A stretch of DNA of 9,926 bases from Rhodospirillaceae bacterium (GCA_003536545.1 DPZW01000044.1:1-9926); one strand, 5' to 3'; shown: positions 1 to 7,193, numbered from the stretch's first letter. Program-made: numbers and translations. Notes: generated from the sequence alone by a model not told the origin.

Positions 1-227
1 ACGATTTCCTCATCAGGCGCAAAGCCGAGCCAGGCAAGACCGTCAAGAATCGATCGAGTCGATTCTTCGGTCGAACGAGCAAGATCGGTATCCTCAATCC
101 GCAGCAGGAATTTGCCGCCATGGCGGCGTGCAAAAAGATAATTAAACAGGGCTGTGCGCGCGCCGCCAATATGCAAATATCCCGTGGGGGAGGGGGCAAA
201 ACGTGTAATGATTTCTGTATCTGACAT
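1..227 (-). CDS. gltX: Glutamyl-tRNA synthetase, N-terminal part (runs off the left edge)
   Basis: This enzyme charges tRNA(Glu), and in many alphaproteobacteria also tRNA(Gln), with glutamate in the cytoplasm. About 75 N-terminal residues are present, read leftwards from the ATG at 227-225. They begin MSDTEIITRFAPSPTGYLHI and continue with GGARTALFNYLFARR, so the class I HIGH-type ATP-binding signature (here HIGG) lies at about residues 18-21. The RFAPSPTG lead-in and the LRIEDTD segment that follows are also typical of GltX. The KMSKS loop and the anticodon-binding domain lie outside the window. A GAGGG stretch at 243-239 could be the ribosome-binding site but sits 11 bases from the start, which is rather far. 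The gene is divergent from comEC and the two 5' ends overlap by 20 bases, so its promoter must lie inside the comEC coding sequence. The family call is secure. GltX rather than GlnRS follows from the alphaproteobacterial context. Confidence 0.95.
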   Translation of the reverse strand, partial: MSDTEIITRFAPSPTGYLHIGGARTALFNYLFARRHGGKFLLRIEDTDLARSTEESTRSILDGLAWLGFAPDEEI

Positions 228-2319
228 AAAACTATCTGCCCTCGGCGCAGCTATAAAGTCAAGCGGGCGCGCATTTGCCGAAGAACATTCCCAGTGGATC
301 TTATGGCTGCCCGTTGCTGTGGGCATTGGCGTCGTGTTGTTTCTGGCGGTCCCCACACAGCCCCCCTTATGGCTGGGGGCCGCAATTCTGGGGCCATTAT
401 TACTGCTGACAGCAAAGCTCCGACACCATGAATTCTGGCATGCGATTGGCATTATTTTTATTCTAGTGGCCCTTGGTTTTATGGCGGCGCAATTTCGGGA
501 TTACCGCATTGCGCATGAAGTTCTCTCACGTGGTGTTGGGCCATTACCGATTGCGGGGACAATTACCGATATTGATCATAAAGAAAAAACTGTGCGCCTG
601 ACATTGGTGAATGTGCAGCCGCTTGAGGCATTAAGATATGTGAAATCTATTCCTTCCAGACTACGCGTATCTGTGCGTGGCGGCATACCTGATGACTGGC
701 AAGCAGGAGATCGCGTGAAAGTGCTGGCAAAATTAATGCCGCTTACGCAGCCTACTGTTCCGGGCGGATATGATTTTGCAGTTTTACAGTATTATAAGGG
801 ATTGGGTGCAACCGGGTTTTCATTTGGTAAGCCTGAACTGATAGAAAAATCGCCACCACATGAAATAGATGAATTTTTGGAGCGCGGGCGGCAAAGCATC
901 CGGCAAAAAATTCATGCCGCCATACCCAATAAACCTGCCGAAGCTGCAATTGCTACGGCAATTTTAACAGGTGAACAAAATGAAATCCCACAAGTTGCGG
1001 CCGATCAATTGCGCGATAGCGGATTGTTTCATATTATTTCGATTTCCGGTCTGCATATCAGCTATGTGGCCATTCTCATTTTCTTTTTTGTGCGGCGGGG
1101 TTTGGCTTTATCACCCACGCTTGCGCTTTATTGGCCGCTAAAGAAAATTGCGGCGGCTGCAGCTTTACTGGGTATTACCGCTTATACTTTATTTGCAGGT
1201 GCGCCGTCACCGGCGTTGCGTTCATGCCTTATGGCGGCTGTGGTGCTGCTCGCGATCATGGTGGACAGGCATGCGATATCCCTGCGCATGGTAGCAATCG
1301 CGGCTCTTGTGATTCTGCTGTTTGAGCCTGAGCAGATTTATTCTGTTTCGTTTCAATTATCATTTGTGGCGGTGACGGGTTTAATTTCTGCATTTGAATT
1401 TATGCCCCCGCATGTTGTGAAACTGTTTATGGATCAACCCGCCTATATTCGCTGGTTGCGTGGGCCGTTTGAATTGCTGGCATCGTCCCTGGTTGCCACA
1501 TTCGCGACCATGCCATTTGTTTTCTATCATTTCCAATCTTCACAGCTGCTGGGCGTGGTTGCGAATATGGCATCTGTACCGCTCACCGCGATTTTAATCA
1601 TGCCATTTGGCTGCTTGGGGTTTTTGCTCGCGCCGTTTGGATTAGAAGGTTTTGCCTTTGAAATCATGGGCTGGGGTATTTCCGGCATGATGTGGATTGC
1701 TGCAAAAGTTGCCGCACTGCCGGGTGCGGTGTGGCTGATGCCTGCCTTGCCGCCTGTGGCACTCGGGTTTTTTACGTTTGGATTCTTGTGGCTATGCATC
1801 TGGACGCGCCCATGGCGGTTATGGGGATTGCTCATCATTCTGCTTGGGTTTTTTACGCTGCCACTGCAGTCGCAGCCGGATGTGATGGTTGCGCCGGGCG
1901 GCAAGATTGCGGTGCTACGCCGTGATGACGGCAGCTATGCCTTGATGGGATCTGGCCGTGAGAGCTATTACACTGAAAGCTGGGCGCGCTGGTTTGGTCT
2001 GCGTACAACCGAATTTATCCCAGAGAAAAATCCGCCTGAATTTAATTGTGATGATAGCCGCTGTCTGATTTCTCGCGGCGGCCAAACCATTGCACTGGTT
2101 CGTAAACCAGATGGTTTTTTTAAGAGTTGTGAGGAGGGTGCATCGATTATTATGACTGTGCGCCAGATCAAAAAATTCAAAGGCGAATGTGAGGCAGCCC
2201 AAACTATTCGTTATTGGGATAGCATCGATAACGGCAGTTATATTTTTAATTTTGTGAATGGCGGGTGGAGCGGTGTGAATGTGAACGATCTGCGCGGCAA
2301 TCGCCCGTGGGTGCGCTGA
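208..2319 (+). CDS. comEC: ComEC/Rec2-family DNA uptake channel, lacking a visible metallo-beta-lactamase motif
   Basis: This is an inner-membrane protein of the ComEC family, which carries single-stranded DNA into the cytoplasm during transformation. From the ATG at 208 it has 703 residues. Hydrophobic helices near residues 32-48, 55-70 and 80-95 are followed by a soluble DUF4131-type (OB-like) segment at about 110-212. The polytopic Competence domain covers about 247-520 and contains the signature ISGLHIS at about 278-285. The last ~125 residues form a soluble region with several cysteines (CDDSRC, then two further Cys). This region lacks the HXHXDH motif of the metallo-beta-lactamase domain seen in Firmicute ComEC; short C-termini of this kind occur in alphaproteobacterial members. 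A GTG at 154 in the same frame is possible but would extend the overlap with gltX from 20 to 74 bases. I chose the ATG, which follows a G-rich purine run at 186-196. The gene's 3' end abuts corC. No other competence gene is visible, so DNA uptake is inferred from family only. Confidence 0.92.
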   Translation: MISVSDIKLSALGAAIKSSGRAFAEEHSQWILWLPVAVGIGVVLFLAVPTQPPLWLGAAILGPLLLLTAKLRHHEFWHAIGIIFILVALGFMAAQFRDYRIAHEVLSRGVGPLPIAGTITDIDHKEKTVRLTLVNVQPLEALRYVKSIPSRLRVSVRGGIPDDWQAGDRVKVLAKLMPLTQPTVPGGYDFAVLQYYKGLGATGFSFGKPELIEKSPPHEIDEFLERGRQSIRQKIHAAIPNKPAEAAIATAILTGEQNEIPQVAADQLRDSGLFHIISISGLHISYVAILIFFFVRRGLALSPTLALYWPLKKIAAAAALLGITAYTLFAGAPSPALRSCLMAAVVLLAIMVDRHAISLRMVAIAALVILLFEPEQIYSVSFQLSFVAVTGLISAFEFMPPHVVKLFMDQPAYIRWLRGPFELLASSLVATFATMPFVFYHFQSSQLLGVVANMASVPLTAILIMPFGCLGFLLAPFGLEGFAFEIMGWGISGMMWIAAKVAALPGAVWLMPALPPVALGFFTFGFLWLCIWTRPWRLWGLLIILLGFFTLPLQSQPDVMVAPGGKIAVLRRDDGSYALMGSGRESYYTESWARWFGLRTTEFIPEKNPPEFNCDDSRCLISRGGQTIALVRKPDGFFKSCEEGASIIMTVRQIKKFKGECEAAQTIRYWDSIDNGSYIFNFVNGGWSGVNVNDLRGNRPWVR

Positions 2320-3228
2320 TTATTCACCCGTCGGTTGCGGTTCAACCTTGCGAATGCGGACGCGTTTGACACGGCGATTATCAGCTTCCAGGATATCAAA
2401 GGCAAACCCTGCGTCATGTGTAATTGTTTCGCCACGCCGCGGCACGCGATCTGCCAGGTAGACAATTAGTCCGCCCAGCGTATCGGATTCTTCCTGTTCT
2501 TCTTCTTGCAAAACGCTACCGACAGTTTTTTCAAAATCACGCAGAGACAAGCGTGCATCAGAAATCCAGACACCCTGCGACAGTTCCATCATTTGCGGCG
2601 CGGCCAGATCACGCTCGTCTTCGATATCGCCCACAATTTGTTCTAACAAATCTTCAATGGTGACCAATCCATCAATACCGCCATATTCGTCGATCACCAT
2701 GGCCATTTGCATCCGTGTCTGGCGCATTTGCAGCAGCAAATCCAGAACCGGCATCGATGGCACCACAAATTTTGTGGCACGGATCAGGCGGCCCAAATCA
2801 AATTTGGCTTCGTTCACCATGCTGTCAAGAATATCCTTGATGTGGATGATGCCCAGAATATCATCCAGCTCTTCACGGTACACAGGCAGGCGGGAATAAG
2901 GATTGGCGACAATGATTTTTAAAAGTTCAGCCAGTGGCGTATTTAGCTCGACGGCAACGATATCCGCGCGTGGGCGCATGACATCGCTGACATGGCGGTC
3001 ATGCAGCTCCATGATATTCTGGCGCATAATCGCCTGCTGCTGCTCGGAATTGCTATTGCCGTTGGTTGGCACAATTTCCTGATCACGCAGATTCAGATGA
3101 CTCTTTACCAGTCCCATCAGCCATGCAGGTAGCCGAAGTGACCGTTGTCTACTTGGAGGTTCGGTGGTTTCGTTGCCGCCGTCGGTAGGGGCAGGGGGCA
3201 TATCGCCCGGTAATGGGGTATCACGCAT
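2320..3228 (-). CDS. corC: CorC/HlyC-family protein with paired CBS domains (YbeX type)
   Basis: A cytosolic CBS-pair protein of about 302 residues, close in length to E. coli CorC/YbeX and lacking the DUF21 membrane domain of longer relatives. After a variable, proline-rich N-terminus come CBS1 at about residues 82-137 (starting VSDVMRPRADIVAVE), CBS2 at about 147-204 (with MVIDEYGGIDGLVTIEDLLE) and a C-terminal CorC_HlyC domain at about 212-295. CBS pairs bind adenosyl ligands; the family is linked to magnesium/cobalt efflux and has been loosely called hemolysin. I chose the ATG at 3228, four bases after the ybeY stop. An in-frame TTG at 3267 would add 13 residues and overlap ybeY by 35 bases. 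No good ribosome-binding site is seen for either start, so translational coupling to ybeY is likely. It is the last gene of the minus-strand block. lnt, which often follows it, is absent. The function in this organism is inferred from family and from adjacency to ybeY. Confidence 0.9.
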   Translation of the reverse strand: MRDTPLPGDMPPAPTDGGNETTEPPSRQRSLRLPAWLMGLVKSHLNLRDQEIVPTNGNSNSEQQQAIMRQNIMELHDRHVSDVMRPRADIVAVELNTPLAELLKIIVANPYSRLPVYREELDDILGIIHIKDILDSMVNEAKFDLGRLIRATKFVVPSMPVLDLLLQMRQTRMQMAMVIDEYGGIDGLVTIEDLLEQIVGDIEDERDLAAPQMMELSQGVWISDARLSLRDFEKTVGSVLQEEEQEESDTLGGLIVYLADRVPRRGETITHDAGFAFDILEADNRRVKRVRIRKVEPQPTGE

Positions 3229-3232
3229 TGGT

Positions 3233-3727
3233 CTATCTATTGTCCATAATTGGATAGGGGTTTGCAAGGCCTAATTGGGCCATAGCCTCTAATTCTGACT
3301 TCATCATGGCCTCGTGGGCTGCGTCTGTCTCATGGTCATGCCCCAACAGGTGCAAAGTGCCGTGAATGGCCAGGTGGGTGATATGGTGGGCAAATTTGAT
3401 GTTCATGGCCTTGGCTTCATCGGCGCAGGTTTCAAATGCCAGGACGAGATCCCCCAGCGGTAATTCGGCCGGATAATCAGATAAATTTTGCAGCGCATTG
3501 GACGGGAAGGATAAAATATTAGTAGGCTTATTTTTATCTCGCCATTTTTTATTCAGCGTCTGCACTTCTTCATTCGTGGTCAATAAAACTGATACCTGAA
3601 TTTTTCGTTTAATTTTATGAATTTCCTGTTCCAGAATCGTGTTGATACCGCGTTTGATCGCGCGGATATCGGCTGCGTTCCATCGCTTGCTTGCTGTATC
3701 CACATCAATATTAATTTTAAGCGGCAT
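3233..3727 (-). CDS. ybeY: Endoribonuclease YbeY (16S rRNA 3'-end maturation and ribosome quality control)
   Basis: YbeY is a small zinc-dependent protein needed for 16S rRNA 3' maturation and ribosome quality control. The 164-residue product is of normal length. It carries the metal-binding signature HGTLHLLGHDH at residues 122-132, with His122, His126 and His132 as the expected ligands. The conserved NKPTNILSFP (about 67-76) and LGDLVLA (about 91-97) segments are also present, so it looks intact. The ATG at 3727 lies inside the end of miaB (11-base overlap), with a weak GGAAA at 3735-3731 as a possible ribosome-binding site. The stop is four bases before the corC ATG. In many proteobacteria phoH (ybeZ) sits directly upstream of ybeY; here miaB takes that place. 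Expression is presumably coupled to miaB. Confidence 0.96.
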   Translation of the reverse strand: MPLKINIDVDTASKRWNAADIRAIKRGINTILEQEIHKIKRKIQVSVLLTTNEEVQTLNKKWRDKNKPTNILSFPSNALQNLSDYPAELPLGDLVLAFETCADEAKAMNIKFAHHITHLAIHGTLHLLGHDHETDAAHEAMMKSELEAMAQLGLANPYPIMDNR

Positions 3728-5090
3728 GAATTTCCGATATGGGGGCGATGGTTACAATCTCACCCGTCAAACTGTTTTGGGTGGTCTTGGTGATTGTCAC
3801 ATCCATGATTTGTCCCATCAGGCGATCAGGCGCGGCCACATTCACGGTTTGCAGCCACGGGCTGTGGCCCTGCAACTGGCCATCATTACGGCCCTTACGG
3901 TCTAATAGCACGGGTATTGTCATGCCTAACTTGCTTGCGTTAAACGCTGTTTGGTCGGCGTAAAGTTTAGTCTGCAATTCCTGCAGGCGTCGGTCTTTGA
4001 TATCTTCTGATACTTGTTTGCCGGCTTTCGCTGCGGGCGTTCCGGGGCGGCGAGAATATTTGAATGAATAGGCGGCGGCATAGCCAACCTCATCCACCAG
4101 CTTCATCGTTGCACGGTGATCCGCATCTGTTTCGCCGGGAAAGCCGACAATAAAATCAGACGAAAATGCCATATCCGGGCGAATATCACGCAGACGATGA
4201 ATGATGCGCATATAATCATCCGCTGTATGTTTTCGATTCATGGTTTCCAGAATTTTATCGCTGCCGTGTTGAACCGGCAGGTGAAGATAAGGCATCAATT
4301 GCGGTACTTCGCCATGTGCACGGTACAGCATGTCATGCATATCGCGCGGGTGGGATGTCATATAGCGAATACGATCCAGCCCATTGATTTCAGCCAGTTG
4401 AAAAATTAACCGGCCTAAATCCCATGTTGTGTCGTCCAGGCCATCGCCATGCCACGCATTAACGTTCTGACCAAGCAAAGTAACTTCGCGTACACCCTTT
4501 GCGATCAGATGCTTGATTTCAGAAATGATGTCTGCCGCAGGCCGTGAATATTCAGCCCCGCGCGTGTAAGGCACAACGCAGAAACTACAAAATTTATCGC
4601 AGCCTTCCTGTACGGCAACAAACGCACTCGTGCCGCGGGTGGCTTGCTCGGCTGGAAAATGATCAAATTTGGGCTCTGGTGGAAATTCAGTATTCAGAAT
4701 GCGCGTTTTACCATTTGCGCTTTCCCAATTTGCAATCATCTCTGGCAGCTTGTGGTAAGTTTGCGGACCGAAAACCATATCCACGTTTTTATCGCGGCGC
4801 AGAATTTCTGCGCCTTCGGCCTGTGCTACGCAACCCGCAACGGCGAATGCCATTTTGCCGCCTGCCTTTTCTTTTTCGGCGCGGTGTTTACGCATGCGCC
4901 CGAGTTCGGAAAAAACTTTTTCTGTCGCTTTTTCGCGGATATGGCAGGTGTTCAGAATAACCAGATCCGCACCTTCAATTTCATCGCTTTCTGCATAGCC
5001 GAGCGGAGCCAGCACATCGGCCATGCGCTGACTGTCATAGACATTCATCTGGCAGCCCCAGGTTTTGATATGCAATTTTTTAGCGGTCAT
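3717..5090 (-). CDS. miaB: tRNA-2-methylthio-N6-dimethylallyladenosine synthase MiaB
   Basis: MiaB is a radical-SAM methylthiotransferase that adds a methylthio group to i6A37 in tRNAs reading UNN codons, using two 4Fe-4S clusters. From the ATG at 5090 the product has 457 residues. The N-terminal UPF0004 domain shows the three auxiliary-cluster cysteines at about C13 (KTWGCQMNVYDS), C49 (NTCHIREKA) and C87 (AGCVAQAE). The radical-SAM triad CDKFCSFC is at C164/C168/C171. A C-terminal TRAM-like RNA-binding segment covers about 380-445. All catalytic cysteines are present. An in-frame TTG at 5108 would add six residues; neither start has a convincing Shine-Dalgarno sequence. The 42 bases between it and the upstream acyltransferase gene are the largest gap in the minus-strand block and could hold a secondary promoter, although I recognise none. 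It overlaps ybeY by 11 bases. The Nfu protein at the head of the block is a plausible Fe-S donor for it, which is inference. Confidence 0.97.
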   Translation of the reverse strand: MTAKKLHIKTWGCQMNVYDSQRMADVLAPLGYAESDEIEGADLVILNTCHIREKATEKVFSELGRMRKHRAEKEKAGGKMAFAVAGCVAQAEGAEILRRDKNVDMVFGPQTYHKLPEMIANWESANGKTRILNTEFPPEPKFDHFPAEQATRGTSAFVAVQEGCDKFCSFCVVPYTRGAEYSRPAADIISEIKHLIAKGVREVTLLGQNVNAWHGDGLDDTTWDLGRLIFQLAEINGLDRIRYMTSHPRDMHDMLYRAHGEVPQLMPYLHLPVQHGSDKILETMNRKHTADDYMRIIHRLRDIRPDMAFSSDFIVGFPGETDADHRATMKLVDEVGYAAAYSFKYSRRPGTPAAKAGKQVSEDIKDRRLQELQTKLYADQTAFNASKLGMTIPVLLDRKGRNDGQLQGHSPWLQTVNVAAPDRLMGQIMDVTITKTTQNSLTGEIVTIAPISEIHAA

Positions 5091-5132
5091 TGGGGGCAAG
5101 ATAGGCAAAACAGGCCAAAAAGGGAATAAAAA

Positions 5133-5897
5133 TCATACCATCTGTTGGTTCAGGGCCTGGTTCAGGCCATTCCGCATGGTGGTTTCCAGCTGTTGGGCCA
5201 GGGCTTTGCGGTTATCCAGGCCATCGTGGATAGGTTCATGAAAGGTAATCATGACCTCCATTTCACCTTGCATCAACAGGCGTTTAAAATGCGGCGGCAT
5301 GCTTTCATCACCAATCCAGGCATAAAGATAACGAAAGGTGCGGCCAACGGGAATGCCATCCAGCGCGGTAAAGGCAATTGTCACGGGCTGCACGGCAGCG
5401 GCATATTGCGCGACGCCAAGCAACGATGATTTCAGTGGCAAAAGGCGATTGCCATCAGATGTTGTGCCTTCGGCAAATAAAATCAGATTATCTTTATTCT
5501 TTAGGCGATCAGTTAAAATATCCGTTTGTTTTTTGGCTTCAGAGCGTGTGCGGTTGATAAAAACAGTGCCCTGAATTTTTGCCAGCCAGCCCGCAATGGG
5601 CCAGTTTTCAACCGATGCCTTGGAGATAAAACAGGCATGCAGCACAGCTGATAGCGTGACGATATCAAGATAAGAAGAATGATTGGCAATAAAAATTGTC
5701 GGGCGAGCACGTGAAGGTTCACCACGCAAAACCAGCTTGATGCCAAAGGCCCATACAGCGCAACGGCCCCAGATATTGGGCAGAATATAAAAATAGGGGC
5801 GTGGCAGCCAGCACAGCAGTGTTTGCAGCCCGCCAAGCACAATGGTCATCATCAGCAAAAATAAAATCCGGAACAGGGCGCGTGGATAAGCGATCAT
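5133..5897 (-). CDS. 1-acyl-glycerol-3-phosphate acyltransferase family protein (PlsC/OlsA-like)
   Basis: A membrane-associated acyltransferase of 254 residues that transfers a fatty acyl group to a lysolipid. An N-terminal hydrophobic helix lies at about residues 9-30. The PlsC catalytic motif I is NHSSYLD with His73 and Asp78 (HX4D). A GTVFINR segment at 110-116 matches motif II, and FAEGTTSDG at 141-149 matches motif III. The ATG at 5897 directly follows the TAA of the OlsB-like gene (TAAATG), so the two are almost certainly cotranslated. The OlsB-like partner makes lyso-ornithine lipid acyl transfer (OlsA role) the most likely activity. In several alphaproteobacteria the PlsC-family gene beside miaB is also the one assigned as OlsA, and some members act on both lyso-ornithine lipid and lysophosphatidic acid. 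A housekeeping PlsC role cannot be excluded from this sequence, so I give no symbol. Confidence 0.9.
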   Translation of the reverse strand: MIAYPRALFRILFLLMMTIVLGGLQTLLCWLPRPYFYILPNIWGRCAVWAFGIKLVLRGEPSRARPTIFIANHSSYLDIVTLSAVLHACFISKASVENWPIAGWLAKIQGTVFINRTRSEAKKQTDILTDRLKNKDNLILFAEGTTSDGNRLLPLKSSLLGVAQYAAAVQPVTIAFTALDGIPVGRTFRYLYAWIGDESMPPHFKRLLMQGEMEVMITFHEPIHDGLDNRKALAQQLETTMRNGLNQALNQQMV

Positions 5898-6755
5898 TTA
5901 TTTTTCCTGATCGGTTAATCCGTAGTGACGCGCATGTTTGTCGGTAATTAGATCTGTTTTGACAATAATGCAGACATCAATAGATCCCCATTGTTCATCC
6001 AAGACGCCGCCGTCGCCAATAAATCCACCAATTCGCAAATAGCCTTTGATCAACGGGGGAAGCTTGGTCAGCACGCGGCGCGGATTAAAACTGCTGGGGG
6101 GTACGCGGTCCATTTTAATGTGATGCTGGGGCAGGGCAGTGGCGCGCAGTGCAGGTGGGGCAAGATGATGATGATATAAATAAGATAACTCTTCTTTTAC
6201 GGCCTCTGGATCTGTGGTGTCCAGGCAGGCGCAGCCGAAAATCAATTGAATATCAAATTGATCCACATAGGCGGCAATGCCGCGCCACAGTAATTCAAGC
6301 GTAAAGCGCGTGCGGTAGTTTTCATGCACGCATGACCGTCCGACCTCTAATAATTCGCCGGGATGATCGAGCAATTTTGAAATATCATATTCCTGCGAAG
6401 TGTAAAAGCCAGTGGTTTTATCCGCAACAGATCGCCGCAACATGCGGTAAGTGCCAACGACCTGTTGGCCTTCGGGTAAATTATGATCCAGCACCAACAT
6501 ATGATCACAAACCGCATCAAATTTATCGCCATCCATTTTGGTTTGCAGCTGTTCCGGCGATGGCTTGGCAGCCATTTCTTCGTAAAACACATGGTAACGT
6601 AGCCGTTGGGCCTCTTCGATTTCTGCCGTATTTCTAGCCAGGCGCACCTCCAGATTGCCGATCCGTAAATCACCTTTAAGTGATGCCGTTGGCATAAATT
6701 GGGACAGGAATTCCGTTACGCCCTTGGGATCAATAAGATTATCAAGCCAGCTCAT
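5898..6755 (-). CDS. OlsB-like GNAT-fold N-acyltransferase (probable ornithine lipid synthesis)
   Basis: The protein has about 285 residues and belongs to the hemolysin-like/OlsB acyltransferase family (Acetyltransf_5 type). OlsB moves a 3-hydroxyacyl group from ACP to ornithine, giving lyso-ornithine lipid. Family features are NLEVRLARNTAEIEEAQRLR followed by YHVFYEEM (about 40-66), FDAVCDHMLVLD, VVGTYRMLRR, LLEVGRSCVHENYR and IFGCACLD, then a C-terminal region with NPRRVLTKLPPLIKGYLRIG. No signal peptide or clear membrane helix is seen. I chose the ATG at 6755, 12 bases after the MucR stop; a TTG at 6767 abuts that stop and would add four residues. The gene abuts the PlsC/OlsA-like gene, and this pairing is the main support for an ornithine lipid role. 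The family also holds uncharacterised N-acyltransferases, so the amino-acid substrate is inferred. Ornithine lipids are zwitterionic, phosphorus-free membrane lipids often made under phosphate limitation; I see no Pho box here. Confidence 0.85.
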   Translation of the reverse strand: MSWLDNLIDPKGVTEFLSQFMPTASLKGDLRIGNLEVRLARNTAEIEEAQRLRYHVFYEEMAAKPSPEQLQTKMDGDKFDAVCDHMLVLDHNLPEGQQVVGTYRMLRRSVADKTTGFYTSQEYDISKLLDHPGELLEVGRSCVHENYRTRFTLELLWRGIAAYVDQFDIQLIFGCACLDTTDPEAVKEELSYLYHHHLAPPALRATALPQHHIKMDRVPPSSFNPRRVLTKLPPLIKGYLRIGGFIGDGGVLDEQWGSIDVCIIVKTDLITDKHARHYGLTDQEK

Positions 6756-6767
6756 GGCGCGGTGCAA

Positions 6768-7193
6768 TTATCTTTTCTTTTTAGGTTTGCGGCCCAGGCC
6801 GCTATCACGCGCCATCTGGCTACGTTTTTTCGCATAGTTGGGTGCCACTGCCGGATAATCTTTAGGCAGGTTCCAGCGCAAACGATATTGTTCAAACGTC
6901 ATGTTGAAATTGGTTTTTAAATAACGTTTAAGCATTTTCAGTTTTGCCCCATCTTCAAGGCAGATGATGTAATCGTTATGCACGGAATCTTTAATCGGCA
7001 CTGCAGGCTTTTTAGCGGGGGATAATAAGTGAACTGTTGCAGGCGCGGAATCAATATTGAGCAAACCGCGATAAACAATCTGCAGTAGCTCCGGCAATTT
7101 CTCGGCTTCAATTTCGTTGGCATAAACATAGGCGGCAACGATATCTGCGGCAGCCCCGTGGAAGTCAGTAAATTCAGGTTTCATGGCGACCAT
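6768..7193 (-). CDS. Ros/MucR-family transcriptional regulator with a degenerate zinc-finger site
   Basis: A 141-residue DNA-binding protein of the Ros/MucR family, which in alphaproteobacteria regulates exopolysaccharide, virulence and cell-cycle genes by binding AT-rich DNA. The N-terminal half has the family helix (DIVAAYVYANEI, and LPELLQIVYRGL at about 33-44). The DNA-binding half has ICLEDGAKLKMLKRYL, then MTFEQYRLRWNLPKDYP and VAPNYAKKRSQMA, ending in a basic tail. Relative to the Ros-type C-x2-C-x9-H-x3-H pattern the ligand positions read Cys78, Asp81, Tyr91 and Asn95, so only the first ligand is unchanged. Some family members are known to fold without zinc, so this does not imply loss of function. 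The ATG at 7193 overlaps the rimI stop (TAATG); a second ATG at 7184 would shorten the protein by three residues. Its place directly ahead of the lipid acyltransferase genes suggests, but does not show, control of its own operon. Confidence 0.92.
   Translation of the reverse strand: MVAMKPEFTDFHGAAADIVAAYVYANEIEAEKLPELLQIVYRGLLNIDSAPATVHLLSPAKKPAVPIKDSVHNDYIICLEDGAKLKMLKRYLKTNFNMTFEQYRLRWNLPKDYPAVAPNYAKKRSQMARDSGLGRKPKKKR

Noticed and set aside
45..67. Inverted repeat AAGAATCGA/TCGATTCTT with a five-base spacer
   Set aside because: It sits in the gltX coding sequence, where it encodes the expected STRSILD segment; nine-base arms are weak and no regulatory role is suggested.
228..262. Possible gltX promoter with a TTGACT -35 box at 262-257 (minus strand)
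   Set aside because: The best -10 candidate, GATAGT, is 20 bases away and only three bases before the ATG, so spacing is poor and the transcript would be leaderless. The evidence is too weak to list it as a feature.
1527..1904. Minus-strand open frame of 125 codons inside comEC
   Set aside because: It is antisense to the membrane helices of comEC, its composition (Pro, Ser, Asn, Gly-rich) is that of a shadow frame, and no ribosome-binding site or domain is visible.
2308..2329. GGGTG/CACCC hairpin at the comEC/corC junction as a bidirectional terminator
   Set aside because: The stem is only five GC-rich pairs with an 11-base loop and no T-run follows on either strand.
4644..5129. Plus-strand open frame of 161 codons across miaB
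   Set aside because: It lies antisense to the strongly conserved N-terminal domain of miaB, its translation is rich in Cys, His and Phe without any family pattern, and the miaB frame explains the sequence fully.
5091..5132. The 42-base gap between the PlsC-like gene and miaB as a terminator or promoter
   Set aside because: On the minus strand it is T-rich in places, but I see no stem for a terminator and no -10/-35 pair.
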